A stretch of DNA of 64,000 bases from Acidovorax sp. sif1233 (GTDB lineage: Bacteria > Pseudomonadota > Gammaproteobacteria > Burkholderiales > Burkholderiaceae_C). The position numbers were made by a program, and so were the translations under genes. How positions within the stretch are numbered: position 1 is the first letter of the stretch; the number at the start of each line of letters is the position of its first letter. Location: NCBI RefSeq assembly GCF_019218755.1, contig NZ_JAHUWZ010000003.1:124001-188000 (forward strand), written 5' to 3'. The notes under the pieces were generated by a model. The model searched no databases and had not been told where the DNA came from. It saw only the letters and a list, made by a program, of their open reading frames with translations. Shown here one piece after another: positions 42,873 to 54,106 of the stretch.

Positions 42873-44096
42873 TCACGAATCCGATGGCGGCAACCGCGCC
42901 GCGATGTCCTCGATGAGCTGCCGCGCCAGCACCCGCTTGGACGCGCGGGGCAGCTCGCGGTGCCCATCGGCATCCACGAGCAGCAGGGCATTGTCGTCCT
43001 GTCCGAAGGTGGCGGGCCCGATATTGCCCACCAGCAGCGGCACCCCCTTGCGCGCACGCTTGGCCGTGGCATGGGCCAGGAGATCGTGGCTCTCGGCGGC
43101 AAATCCCACGCAGTACAGCTGGCCCGCCTGCGCACGCGGCGACCGCGCCACGCCCGCCAGGATGTCGGGGTTCTCCACAAAGCCCAGGGTGGGGGTCTGG
43201 CCGGAGCCGTCTTTCTTGATCTTCTGTGTGGACGGCGCAGCAGGCCGCCAGTCTGCCACCGCCGCCGTTGCTATGAAAATAGAAGCATCGTGCGCTTGCC
43301 CTTCAACCGCTGCCAGCATTTCCTGTGCAGACTGGACATTCAGGCGCTGCACCCCGCGCGGCGTGGGCAGATGCACGGGACCGGCCACGAGCGTGACATC
43401 GCCCCCCGCTTCGCGCGCCGCGCGGGCGATGGCAAAACCCATCTTGCCGCTGGAGAGGTTGGTGATGCCGCGCACCGGATCGATGGCTTCGAAGGTCGGT
43501 CCGGCGGTGACCAGCACCTTGCGCCCCGCCAGCACCTTGGGCGCGAAGAAAGCAACCAGTTCCTCGAGCAGCTCTGAAGGCTCCAGCATGCGGCCATCGC
43601 CGGTTTCTCCACAGGCCTGGTCGCCATTGCCCACGCCCAGCACGCGGGCGCCGTCCCTGGCCACCTGGGCCAGGTTGCGCCCTGTGGCGGGGTGGGCCCA
43701 CATCTCGCGGTTCATGGCTGGGGCCAGCAGCAGCGGCACGCGGTCGATGGGGCGTGCCAGGCACAGCAGGCTCAGCAACTCGTCGGCCCGGCCCTGCACC
43801 AGCCGCGCGATGAAATCGGCGCTGCAGGGCGCGATCAGGATCGCATCGGCCTCGCGGCTGAGGTTGATGTGCGGCATGTTGTTGGGCTCGCGCGCATCCC
43901 ACTGCGAGCCGTAGACGGGCCGCCCCGACAGGGCCTGCATGGTCACCGGCGTGATGAATTGCGCGGCCGCCTCGGTCATCACCACCTGCACGGTGGCGCC
44001 CTCCTTGATGAGCTGGCGGCACAGATCGGCTGCCTTGTAGCAAGCCACGCCCCCGCTCAGACCCAGAACAATGTGTTTGCCAGCAAGCTCATTCAT
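42873..44096 (-). CDS. coaBC: bifunctional phosphopantothenoylcysteine decarboxylase/synthetase
   Basis: A 407-residue fusion for two steps of coenzyme A synthesis. CoaC half: [14 protein letters not shown], the catalytic His in [17 protein letters not shown] and the [13 protein letters not shown] loop with its catalytic Cys. CoaB half: [24 protein letters not shown] and [13 protein letters not shown]. An AT-rich repeat copy codes for about residues 261-276, immediately before the AAVADW motif. It is divergent from pyrG. Confidence 0.96.
   Translation of the reverse strand: MNELAGKHIVLGLSGGVACYKAADLCRQLIKEGATVQVVMTEAAAQFITPVTMQALSGRPVYGSQWDAREPNNMPHINLSREADAILIAPCSADFIARLVQGRADELLSLLCLARPIDRVPLLLAPAMNREMWAHPATGRNLAQVARDGARVLGVGNGDQACGETGDGRMLEPSELLEELVAFFAPKVLAGRKVLVTAGPTFEAIDPVRGITNLSSGKMGFAIARAAREAGGDVTLVAGPVHLPTPRGVQRLNVQSAQEMLAAVEGQAHDASIFIATAAVADWRPAAPSTQKIKKDGSGQTPTLGFVENPDILAGVARSPRAQAGQLYCVGFAAESHDLLAHATAKRARKGVPLLVGNIGPATFGQDDNALLLVDADGHRELPRASKRVLARQLIEDIAARLPPSDS
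43268..43314 (-). repeat. dispersed AT-rich repeat copy inside coaBC
   Basis: Read on the minus strand, GGCAGCGGTTGA, CAAGCGC and CTATTTTCATAGCAAC line up with the copy at 34704-34768. It replaces the usual GC-rich codons in a conserved gene without breaking the frame. Confidence 0.5.
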
Positions 44097-44155
44097 GCGG
44101 CGAATTTAGCAGACGGTATGGTCCCATGGCTGCGAGGGGCTGACGGGGGCCCATC

Positions 44156-45846
<1,691 letters not shown>

Positions 45847-45856
45847 TTGGAGACCT

Positions 45857-46714
45857 ATGCAGCTGTGCGGATTCAATGTCGGCCTGGACCAGCGCTTTTT
45901 CCTGATCGCGGGCACCTGCTCCATCGAAGGCCAGCAGATGTCGCTGGACGTCGCGGGCCAGCTCAAGGAGGTCTGCACGGCGCTGGGCATCCCCTTGATC
46001 TACAAGGGCTCGTTCGACAAGGCCAACCGCTCGTCCGGCAGCAGCAAGCGCGGCGTGGGGCTGGAGGCGGGCCTGAAGATCCTCGATGAAGTGCGCCGCC
46101 AGCTGCAGCTGCCCATCCTGACCGACGTGCACGACACCTCGCACGTGGCCGAGGTGGCCAGCGTGGTGGACGTGCTGCAAACCCCGGCCTTTCTCTGCCG
46201 CCAGACCGACTTCATCCGCGCGGTGGCGCAGTCCGGCAAGCCGGTGAACATCAAGAAGGGTCAGTTCCTCGCGCCCTGGGACATGAAGAACGTCATCGAC
46301 AAGGCCCGCGCGGCCGCGCAGGAAGCCGGCCTCTCGGAAGACCGCTTCCTGGCCTGCGAGCGCGGCGTGAGCTTTGGCTACAACAACCTCGTGGCCGACA
46401 TGACCAGCCTGGCCGAGATGCGCAACTCCGGCGCGCCGGTGGTGTTCGACGTGACCCACTCGGTACAGAAGCCCGGCGGCCTGGGCGCCGTGAGCGGTGG
46501 TGCGCGCGACATGGTGCCCGTGCTGGCGCGTGCCGGCGTGGCCGTGGGCGTGGCGGGCCTTTTCATGGAAACCCACCCCCGGCCCGCCGAGGCCTGGTCG
46601 GACGGCCCCAATGCAGTGCCTTTGAAGCACATGAAGGCGCTGCTGGAGACCTTGGTGGCGCTGGACGACATCACCAAGAAAAATGGATTCCTCGAAAACA
46701 ACTTTGGAGCCTGA
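45857..46714 (+). CDS. kdsA: 3-deoxy-8-phosphooctulonate synthase
   Basis: A 285-residue enzyme that condenses phosphoenolpyruvate with arabinose 5-phosphate, making KDO 8-phosphate for lipopolysaccharide. Visible segments are [35 protein letters not shown] and [12 protein letters not shown]. The pattern around residue 26 lacks a clear metal cysteine context, so metal dependence is not assigned. The DUF1330 gene follows by 3 bp. Confidence 0.96.
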   Translation: MQLCGFNVGLDQRFFLIAGTCSIEGQQMSLDVAGQLKEVCTALGIPLIYKGSFDKANRSSGSSKRGVGLEAGLKILDEVRRQLQLPILTDVHDTSHVAEVASVVDVLQTPAFLCRQTDFIRAVAQSGKPVNIKKGQFLAPWDMKNVIDKARAAAQEAGLSEDRFLACERGVSFGYNNLVADMTSLAEMRNSGAPVVFDVTHSVQKPGGLGAVSGGARDMVPVLARAGVAVGVAGLFMETHPRPAEAWSDGPNAVPLKHMKALLETLVALDDITKKNGFLENNFGA

Positions 46715-46717
46715 GAC

Positions 46718-47008
46718 ATGAGCAGTGGTTACGTCATCGCATCCGTCACCGTCACCAACCCTGAGCAGTACGAAGAGTACAAAAAGTGGAGCACCGTGGC
46801 CATGCAGGCGCATGGCGCCGAGGTGTGCATTCGCGGCGGCAAGGTGGAAGTGCTGGAGGGCGACTGGAACCCCGGCCGCACCGTGCTGCTCAAGTTCCCC
46901 AGCTTCGAGGCCGCGCGCGCCTTCTACGACACACCCGAGTACCAGAAAGCCAAGGCCGCCCGCGAAGGCGCCGCCATCATGCGCATGGTGTGCGTCGAGG
47001 GCGTCTGA
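46718..47008 (+). CDS. DUF1330 family protein
   Basis: A 96-residue ferredoxin-like-fold protein (dimeric alpha/beta barrel). It begins GYVIASVTVTNPEQYEEYKK and has the GDWNPGRTVLLKFPSFEAA core typical of DUF1330. Function is unknown. It is tightly placed between kdsA (3 bp) and eno (183 bp) and likely co-transcribed with kdsA. Confidence 0.92.
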   Translation: MSSGYVIASVTVTNPEQYEEYKKWSTVAMQAHGAEVCIRGGKVEVLEGDWNPGRTVLLKFPSFEAARAFYDTPEYQKAKAAREGAAIMRMVCVEGV

Positions 47009-47058
47009 TACGCGGCGGCCAGCTCACGCCGGTCGGGTTGTACCCGGTTCGTACCTGC

Positions 47059-47091
47059 AGGCTGATTCACTATCAAATCAGTAGCATAAAA
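47059..47091. repeat. half copy of the dispersed AT-rich repeat
   Basis: CTGATTCACTATCAAATCAG and GTAGCATAAA resemble the AT-rich end of the repeat (compare 10545-10569) but the GCGC hairpin is missing. It lies upstream of the housekeeping eno gene and may influence its promoter. Confidence 0.35.
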
Positions 47092-47167
47092 TGACTACAG
47101 ACGCGCCCAAGCGGCCATTTTGCCATTTGGCCTCAACAAGCAAAGCCCGTCCTGCCCGTCTGAATGA

Positions 47168-48478
<1,311 letters not shown>

Positions 48479-48484
48479 TGGCCC

Positions 48485-48560
48485 CCACGGTCGCCCACTG
48501 CCTGTGGCTCCCTGCCTCCCCAGGGGGCCGCGTGTTGCCTTGGGGCGGCCCGGTGGCAAA
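48485..48560. repeat. GC-rich intergenic sequence, possible family-specific repeat
   Basis: The eno-ftsB gap contains CGCCCACTGCCTGTGGCTCC and CCTCCCCAGGGGGCC followed by GGGGCGGCCCGG. I recall similar GC-rich spacers between genes in Comamonadaceae genomes. No second copy is seen in this window, so the call is weak. Confidence 0.25.
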
Positions 48561-48582
48561 ACCCCACGCCAAGGGGTAAGCG

Positions 48583-48861
48583 ATGGTCTCCCGCATTGTT
48601 CCCGTCATCCTGCTGGCCTTGCTCGCAGCACTGCACGCCCAGCTCTGGCTCGGGCGGGGCAGCGTGCCGCGCGTCAACGAGATGCAGCGGCAGATCGACG
48701 TGCAGAAGGCGGCCAACGACCAGGCCCGGCAGGCCAACGAACGCTTGTCCTCCGAGGTGCATGACCTCAAGGAAGGGCTCGACATGGTGGAAGAAAAGGC
48801 ACGCAGCGAGCTGGGCATGGTCAAGCCCAACGAGGTCTACGTGCAGTTCACGCCGCGCTGA
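48583..48861 (+). CDS. ftsB: cell division protein FtsB
   Basis: A 92-residue bitopic protein of the divisome FtsQLB complex, which activates septal peptidoglycan synthesis. One N-terminal helix (about residues 4-22), then a coiled coil (EMQRQIDVQKAANDQARQAN) and the conserved GLDMVEEKARSELGMVKPNE segment. It follows eno, as usual in Proteobacteria. Confidence 0.94.
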   Translation: MVSRIVPVILLALLAALHAQLWLGRGSVPRVNEMQRQIDVQKAANDQARQANERLSSEVHDLKEGLDMVEEKARSELGMVKPNEVYVQFTPR

Positions 48862-48954
48862 GCCGCGGCCACCGCGGCGCTATCCCGGCCCCGGCCTTGG
48901 ACAGGGGGGTGCCCCCCTCCTCTCCACATCTCCACCTCTCGCCCTCCTGTCATC

Positions 48955-49464
48955 GTGCCGTCCCAGCCCACCCTCGTTGTCCTGCTCGGCGCGCCCGGCA
49001 CCGGCGCGCAGGCGCTGGCCGCCGCGCTGCAGGAACGCCTGCCCCCCGGGGCGGTGCGCATTCTGTGGAGCCACGACCTGGGCGGCCTGCACTCTCCGGG
49101 CCAGGCCGATGCCACCCGCCACGTGCTGCTGATGGGGCTCGATCTGCCCTGCCCCGCGCGCGACCGGCCCGAACAGGAAGCCGCCGATGCAAGCCTGCGC
49201 ACGGACCTCGCCCAGCGGGAGATGGGCTATCAGGTGGTGTATGGCCATGGCGATCAGCGGCTCGCCAATGCGCTGAACGCCATCAAAAACATGGCTCCGG
49301 ACGCCAGTCTGTGGAGTACCGGCAGCACTTCTGCACCCACACCGGCTGCTCGGCCCGCGCGCACGGCACGCCTGCGCGCCTGGAACTGCGAGAAGTGCAG
49401 CGATCCGGAGTGCGAGCACCGCCTGTTCACCGCCCTGACCGGCCGGAACGCCCGCGGCGCCTGA
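48955..49464 (+). CDS. unknown protein with degenerate P-loop and Cys cluster
   Basis: A 169-residue protein from GTG 48955. It starts with strand-loop PTLVVLLGAPGTGAQALAAA, like a P-loop NTPase, but the Walker A lysine is replaced (GAPGTGAQ). A VLLMGLDLPCPARDRPEQEA stretch could be a Walker B-like strand. The C-terminus has a compact cysteine cluster, NCEKCSDPECEHRLF, that could bind zinc. It may have lost nucleotide hydrolysis. It is downstream of ftsB; I recognise no family. Confidence 0.65.
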   Translation: MPSQPTLVVLLGAPGTGAQALAAALQERLPPGAVRILWSHDLGGLHSPGQADATRHVLLMGLDLPCPARDRPEQEAADASLRTDLAQREMGYQVVYGHGDQRLANALNAIKNMAPDASLWSTGSTSAPTPAARPARTARLRAWNCEKCSDPECEHRLFTALTGRNARGA

Positions 49465-49484
49465 CCCGCCATCCGGCCATTCCG

Positions 49485-49973
49485 TCAGGGCAGTGGCTGC
49501 TGCACCAGGCCGCGCTTGAGTTCCTTGAGGAGCAGCACGACCTGGCTGGAGCCGTAGCGGTATCCGCCGTTGAGCACCTGCACGGCCTTGTCCCATTCGC
49601 CCTGCTGGGCCAGTGCCACCAGCATTGCGGCCTGTTCGTGAAAATACTGGTGGCGCGCCATCAGCACGGCATAGGCGGGCTGGTCGCCCAGCAGTTCACC
49701 GCCCACGCCATGGAGCCACCGCCCCAGCGCGCCACGGTCGCCGCGTCGCACCTCCGAAGGGTCCAGGCCCTGGGTGGTGCGCCCTTCGAGGTAGTCCATG
49801 AGGTGCGCCTTCCAGCGTTCGTGGGCATTGATGGCTGCGTCGATGTCGAGGGCCGCGAGCACGGTGTCCGCGCGTTGCGAATCCTGTGCCCCTGCGCTGC
49901 CGCTGTCGCACAGCTCCAGCGACGGCCCGGCCTCCCGCACGCGGGCGCCAAATACACGACGAAAAAAATCCAT
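49485..49973 (-). CDS. CZB-domain protein lacking the zinc cysteine
   Basis: A 162-residue stand-alone chemoreceptor zinc-binding (CZB) domain. CZB binds zinc through 3 His and 1 Cys; in Escherichia coli DgcZ these are H22, C52, H79 and H83. Here H51, H108 and H112 keep the same spacing, but the position exactly 30 residues after the first His is Gly81 (GDRGALGRWLHG). The codon GGC is one base from TGC. Redox or zinc sensing through the cysteine would be lost or altered. Start ATG 49973 begins MDFFRRVFG. No receptor or cyclase is fused. Confidence 0.8.
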   Translation of the reverse strand: MDFFRRVFGARVREAGPSLELCDSGSAGAQDSQRADTVLAALDIDAAINAHERWKAHLMDYLEGRTTQGLDPSEVRRGDRGALGRWLHGVGGELLGDQPAYAVLMARHQYFHEQAAMLVALAQQGEWDKAVQVLNGGYRYGSSQVVLLLKELKRGLVQQPLP

Positions 49974-50137
49974 AGCCCCTCTTGCTGCGCCACACGGACA
50001 GGCGGCGCACGCGCACCCCGAGTGCACGGCGACCGGCGGACATCGCGGGCGGCAACGCCCGGGGCCGTGTGGAGAGCGCCGATCTTAGGCGCGATGGCGG
50101 CGGGCGATTGTCAACGATGGTCAGCCGGCGCGGCGGG

Positions 50138-51133
50138 CTACTGCAGGATCCCGCTCGGCCCGGGCGGCTGGCTGGAGGACGGCGGCACGAAGATCTGCGC
50201 GGCGTCCACGGCGTCGAAACGGTACTGCTGGCCGCAGAATTCGCAGCCGACCTCGATGTCGTCGCGCTCGGACAGGATGCTCTCGGCCTCTTCGCTGCCC
50301 AGGTTGCGCAGCATGTTGCTCACGCGCTCACGGCTGCAGGTGCAGGCAAAACGCGGGCCGCTGGCACCCTGCTGGGGTTCGAAGCGCAGCAGCTTTTCCT
50401 CCCAGAACAGGCGGCGCAGGATGGTGTCCACGTCCAGGGTCAGCAGCTCCTCGCGCGTCAGGCTGGCAGCCAGGTGCGCGATGCGGTTGTAGTCCTCGTT
50501 GTGGCCGATCTGGTCTTCGTTCTCGCGGTGGGTGAGGCCCTCGGCCAGGTTGCCCTCGCCCTTGATCGGCATGCGCTGGATCAGCAGGCCCGCGGCCACC
50601 TGTTCGTTGGCGCCCAGGACCAGGATGGTGTCCAACTGCTCGGACTGCAGCATGTAGTGCTGCAGCACATCCGACAGGCGTTCCAGCTTCTCGTGCCGGT
50701 CGCCATACAGCGGCACCACGCCCTGGTAGGGCTGCTGGCCGGGGTGGCGGTCCTTGGGGTCGAGCGTGATGGCGCAGCGGCCACCGCCGCCCACGTTCAC
50801 CATCTGGCTCAGCGGCGCGCCCTCGGGCACCTCGCTGTTGACCGTGGCGGTGGCGCGCAGGCTCAGGTCCGACTGCACCTCGGCCACGGCCAGCTTCACG
50901 GGGCCGTCGCCAAACACCTGCAGCACCAGCGCGCCGTTGAACTTGATGTTGGACTGCATCAGCACGCCGGCGGCGGCCATCTCGCCCAGCAGCTCGCTCA
51001 CCGGGGCGGGGTAGGCGCCGGTGCCGGTATTGCCCGCGCGGCGGCGCAGGATCTCGGTCCAGGCATCGGTCAGGCGCACGATCATGCCGCGCACTGGCAG
51101 GCCATCGAAGAGAAACTTGTGGAGTTCAGACAC
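50138..51133 (-). CDS. hslO: redox-regulated chaperone Hsp33
   Basis: A 331-residue cytoplasmic holdase turned on by oxidation. The zinc-binding cysteines form CxC (RFACTCSRER) and CxxC (EVGCEFCGQQY) near the C-terminus, as required. Start is GTG 51133 (VSELHKFLFDG); a long upstream frame that merges with the YrdA gene is an artefact. It is 26 bp downstream of the YrdA gene on the same strand. Confidence 0.95.
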   Translation of the reverse strand: MSELHKFLFDGLPVRGMIVRLTDAWTEILRRRAGNTGTGAYPAPVSELLGEMAAAGVLMQSNIKFNGALVLQVFGDGPVKLAVAEVQSDLSLRATATVNSEVPEGAPLSQMVNVGGGGRCAITLDPKDRHPGQQPYQGVVPLYGDRHEKLERLSDVLQHYMLQSEQLDTILVLGANEQVAAGLLIQRMPIKGEGNLAEGLTHRENEDQIGHNEDYNRIAHLAASLTREELLTLDVDTILRRLFWEEKLLRFEPQQGASGPRFACTCSRERVSNMLRNLGSEEAESILSERDDIEVGCEFCGQQYRFDAVDAAQIFVPPSSSQPPGPSGILQ

Positions 51134-51159
51134 GCAGGGGTTCCAGAAAGGGTCGGCGT

Positions 51160-51684
51160 TCAGCCGATTTTGTGCAGGCCGCGCTGAAAGCGGCGCGCGT
51201 TGTCGATGTAGTGCTGGGCGCTCTGGCGCAGGCCCTCGATCTGCTCGGGCGTGAGTTCGCGCACGGCCTTGGCCGGGCTGCCGATGATCATGGAACCATC
51301 GGGAAACTCCTTGCCCTCGGTCACCAGGGCGCCCGCGCCCACCAGGCAGTGCCTGCCAATCTTGGCGCCGTTGAGCACGATGGCCCCGATGCCGATCAGC
51401 GACTCGTCGCCGATGGTGCAGCCGTGCAGCATGACCTGGTGGCCCACCGTCACGCGCTCGCCGATGACCAGCGGCATGCCGATGTCGGCATGCAGCACGC
51501 TCGCGTCCTGGATGTTCGAGCCCGCGCCGATGGTGATGCTTTCGGTGTCGCCACGCACCACCGTCCCAAACCAGACACTGGCATCCTCGCCAAGAACGAC
51601 GTTTCCCATGACCTGGGCGCCTTCCGCCACCCAGGCCGAAGCCGCCAGCTGCGGCGCCACGCCGTCGAGTTCGTAAATCGCCAT
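51160..51684 (-). CDS. gamma-carbonic anhydrase-like protein (YrdA/PaaY family)
   Basis: A 174-residue left-handed beta-helix trimer subunit. Hexapeptide repeats run from about residue 15 to 135; the metal histidines are in SVLHADIG and TVGHQVMLHGCTIG. Family members bind zinc and some are carbonic anhydrases or thioesterases. It shares an operon with hslO and is divergent from the DUF455 gene. Confidence 0.93.
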   Translation of the reverse strand: MAIYELDGVAPQLAASAWVAEGAQVMGNVVLGEDASVWFGTVVRGDTESITIGAGSNIQDASVLHADIGMPLVIGERVTVGHQVMLHGCTIGDESLIGIGAIVLNGAKIGRHCLVGAGALVTEGKEFPDGSMIIGSPAKAVRELTPEQIEGLRQSAQHYIDNARRFQRGLHKIG

Positions 51685-51779
51685 GCAAACACTCCAGAAA
51701 AATGAAGGCCGGAACCGGGCCTGCCAATGGTTACAAAGCGTGTGCAGTGTTCCGGGTGGCAGGGCCTAGAATTGTAAGG

Positions 51780-52583
51780 ATGGAGCTTCGCCACCGTGCA
51801 TTGCAGGTTTTGTGCCTTGCAGACCCTGAACAAAAAGCGGCCGCAGCGCTTGATCTGCAATCGCAAGCAGCTATTCTTTCCATAGCAGACAAAGCCCCTG
51901 AGGCCCCGCTGGATCCCGCGGCCCTGCCCGGCCGGCCGGAGCGGCCCCTGCTGCTGCGCCACACGCAGGTGGCCCGCCGCTCGCCCGCGACGGCCGAGGG
52001 GCGCGCAGTCCTCATCCATGCCATCGCGCACATCGAATTCAATGCCATCAACCTGGCGCTGGACGCGGTCTGGCGTTTCGACGGCATGCCCCGCGCCTAC
52101 TACACCGACTGGATGCGCGTGGCGGGCGAGGAGGCACAGCATTTCCGCCTGCTGCGCGACCACCTTCGCGGCCAGGGGCACGACTACGGCGACTTCCCGG
52201 CCCACCAAGGCCTGTGGACGATGTGCGAGAAGACGCGGCACGACATCCTGGCGCGCATGGCGCTGGTGCCACGCACGCTGGAGGCGCGCGGCCTGGACGC
52301 CACGCCGCAGATCCAGGCCAAGCTGCGCCAGGTGGGCACGCCCGATGCGCTGGCCGCTGTGGAGATTCTCGACACCATCCTGCGCGAGGAGGTCGGCCAC
52401 GTGGCCATCGGCAACCACTGGTACCGCTGGCTGTGCGAGCGCCGGGGCGTGGACCCTGAAACCCACTATGGCGCCCTGGTCAGGCAATACGAGGCCCCCC
52501 GCCTGAAGCCCCCGTTCAATGAAAAAGCGCGCCGCAGCGCCGGATTTACCGACGCCGAGCTGCGGTGGCTGCAACAGGTCTGA
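51780..52583 (+). CDS. DUF455 ferritin-like protein
   Basis: A 267-residue ferritin-like di-metal protein. Metal ligands fit three helices: AIAHIEFNAINLALDA, VAGEEAQHFRLLRDHL and REEVGHVAIGNHWYRW (Glu...Glu-x-x-His patterns). The family is related to MiaE and to ring-oxidising ferritin-like enzymes; function is unknown. Residues about 18-37 are encoded by a repeat copy (51832-51889) and differ in base composition from the rest. It is divergent from the YrdA gene. Confidence 0.88.
   Translation: MELRHRALQVLCLADPEQKAAAALDLQSQAAILSIADKAPEAPLDPAALPGRPERPLLLRHTQVARRSPATAEGRAVLIHAIAHIEFNAINLALDAVWRFDGMPRAYYTDWMRVAGEEAQHFRLLRDHLRGQGHDYGDFPAHQGLWTMCEKTRHDILARMALVPRTLEARGLDATPQIQAKLRQVGTPDALAAVEILDTILREEVGHVAIGNHWYRWLCERRGVDPETHYGALVRQYEAPRLKPPFNEKARRSAGFTDAELRWLQQV
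51832..51889. repeat. dispersed AT-rich repeat copy inside DUF455 gene
   Basis: CAGCGCTTGAT, AGCAGCTATTCTTTCC and ATAGCAGA match the 34704-34768 copy nearly base for base in the outer parts; the inner hairpin arm is changed to ATCGCAAGC. It is read in frame as an Ala/Leu-rich linker. Confidence 0.6.
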
Positions 52584-52674
52584 TCCACCACCATGCGCCG
52601 ACATGCGATGGCTCCTACAATCCGCGGCGCCTGCGGCCGCTGAAGCGGCAACACACTCACCCGAACCTCTGACC

Positions 52675-53940
52675 ATGACTTCACTCACCGCCCCTGGGGC
52701 CTCCCTCGCCCCGCCCCCCGGCACCCAGTCCTCGGTCGCGATGATCGCGCGGCAGGCCATCGTCAACGCGCAGCAGGTGGTGGTCGGCTACGAGCTGTTC
52801 AACCGCTCGCGCAGCGGCGCGGCGCACACGGCCGCCACCGACGTCATCCTGGTCTTCACCGCACTCTCGCACGCGGGCACCGAAGAGCTGGTGGGCAAGA
52901 AGCTCATCTTCGTCAACTGCACGCACGAGAGCCTCTCCGGCGGCCACCTCGAACTGGTGGACCCCGACAAGGTGGTGCTGGAGATTCCGCCCCTGGGCCA
53001 CACCGCCGCCGAAGAGGTCGCCACGCGCATGCCCATTCTGGCCGAACTGCGCGAGCGCGGCTTCCACCTGGCGTTCAACCACACGGTGCTGCAGTCGGCC
53101 TATGCCCCCTGGCTGCCGCTGGCCGACTACATCAAGCTCGACCTGTCGGTGCTGGCGCCCGACCAGCTGGCCGTGCTCATCAGCTACGCAGGCCGCCACT
53201 GCCAGGCCGAACTGATCGCCGAGAAGGTGGAAACCGCCCAGCAGTACGACATGGTGTCCAGCCAGGGCGTGCAGATGTTCCAGGGCTACTGGTTCGCGCG
53301 CCCGGCCCTGGTCGAGGCCAAGCTGCTCACGCCCTCGCAGGCGAGCATCATCGAGCTCATCAACCAGGTGCGCAAGCAGGCCAGCACGGACGACATCGAG
53401 GAAGTGCTCAAGAAGGACGCGGGCCTGGCCTTCAACCTGATGCGCTTGATCAACTCCGCGGGATTCGGTCTGTCGCGCGAGATCACCTCCTTCCGCCAGG
53501 CCGTGATGCTCATGGGCCTCAAGAAACTGTTCCGCTGGGCGGCGCTGCTGCTCACCGCGTCGCGCACCAGTGGCACCCCCTCCTCCGTCGGCCAGACCGC
53601 CGTGGTGCGCGGCCGCCTGATGGAGCTGCTGGCCCTGGAAACCCTGCCCCCCGAGGAAGCCGACCAGGCCTTCGTGGTGGGCATCTTCTCGCTGCTCGAC
53701 GTGATGCTGTCCATGCCCATGGAATCCGCGCTGGGGCTGCTCAACGTGCCCGAGCCCGTGGCGGCGGCGCTGCTGCGTCGCGAAGGATTCCTCGGAGACC
53801 TGCTCACGCTGGCCGAAGCCTGCGAATCCAGCGACGACGTGGTGTTCGACCGCACGGCCGGCTTGCTGCACCTCACCAGCCAGCAGATCAACTTCGCGCA
53901 CCTGCAGGCCCTGGCCTGGGCGGACCAGCTTGCGGACTGA
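52675..53940 (+). CDS. EAL-HDOD signalling protein 1 (YuxH-like)
   Basis: A 421-residue protein. N-terminal degenerate EAL domain (about 20-215): ARQAIVNAQQVVVGYELFNR, FVNCTHESL and IKLDLSV keep the fold, but the catalytic EAL and metal residues of cyclic-di-GMP phosphodiesterases are not all present. C-terminal HDOD domain (about 220-410) contains KKDAGLAFNLMRLINSAGFG. Such proteins act as cyclic-di-GMP binding or protein-interaction modules. A second closely similar gene follows after 166 bp on the same strand. Confidence 0.9.
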   Translation: MTSLTAPGASLAPPPGTQSSVAMIARQAIVNAQQVVVGYELFNRSRSGAAHTAATDVILVFTALSHAGTEELVGKKLIFVNCTHESLSGGHLELVDPDKVVLEIPPLGHTAAEEVATRMPILAELRERGFHLAFNHTVLQSAYAPWLPLADYIKLDLSVLAPDQLAVLISYAGRHCQAELIAEKVETAQQYDMVSSQGVQMFQGYWFARPALVEAKLLTPSQASIIELINQVRKQASTDDIEEVLKKDAGLAFNLMRLINSAGFGLSREITSFRQAVMLMGLKKLFRWAALLLTASRTSGTPSSVGQTAVVRGRLMELLALETLPPEEADQAFVVGIFSLLDVMLSMPMESALGLLNVPEPVAAALLRREGFLGDLLTLAEACESSDDVVFDRTAGLLHLTSQQINFAHLQALAWADQLAD

Positions 53941-54106
53941 GCCCCGGTTCGCGTCCCACGCCCCCGCCGCGCGGCCTGCGGGGCCGCACGGGGCACGCCG
54001 GCCTGCAGCCGCCTTGGCCGCCATCAAAATCCGCGCGGCCAGTTCGCGAAGTGGCATGCCGGTCTAGAATCAGTGCAGACCCCAGCCCTTCACCACAGCG
54101 GACCCC

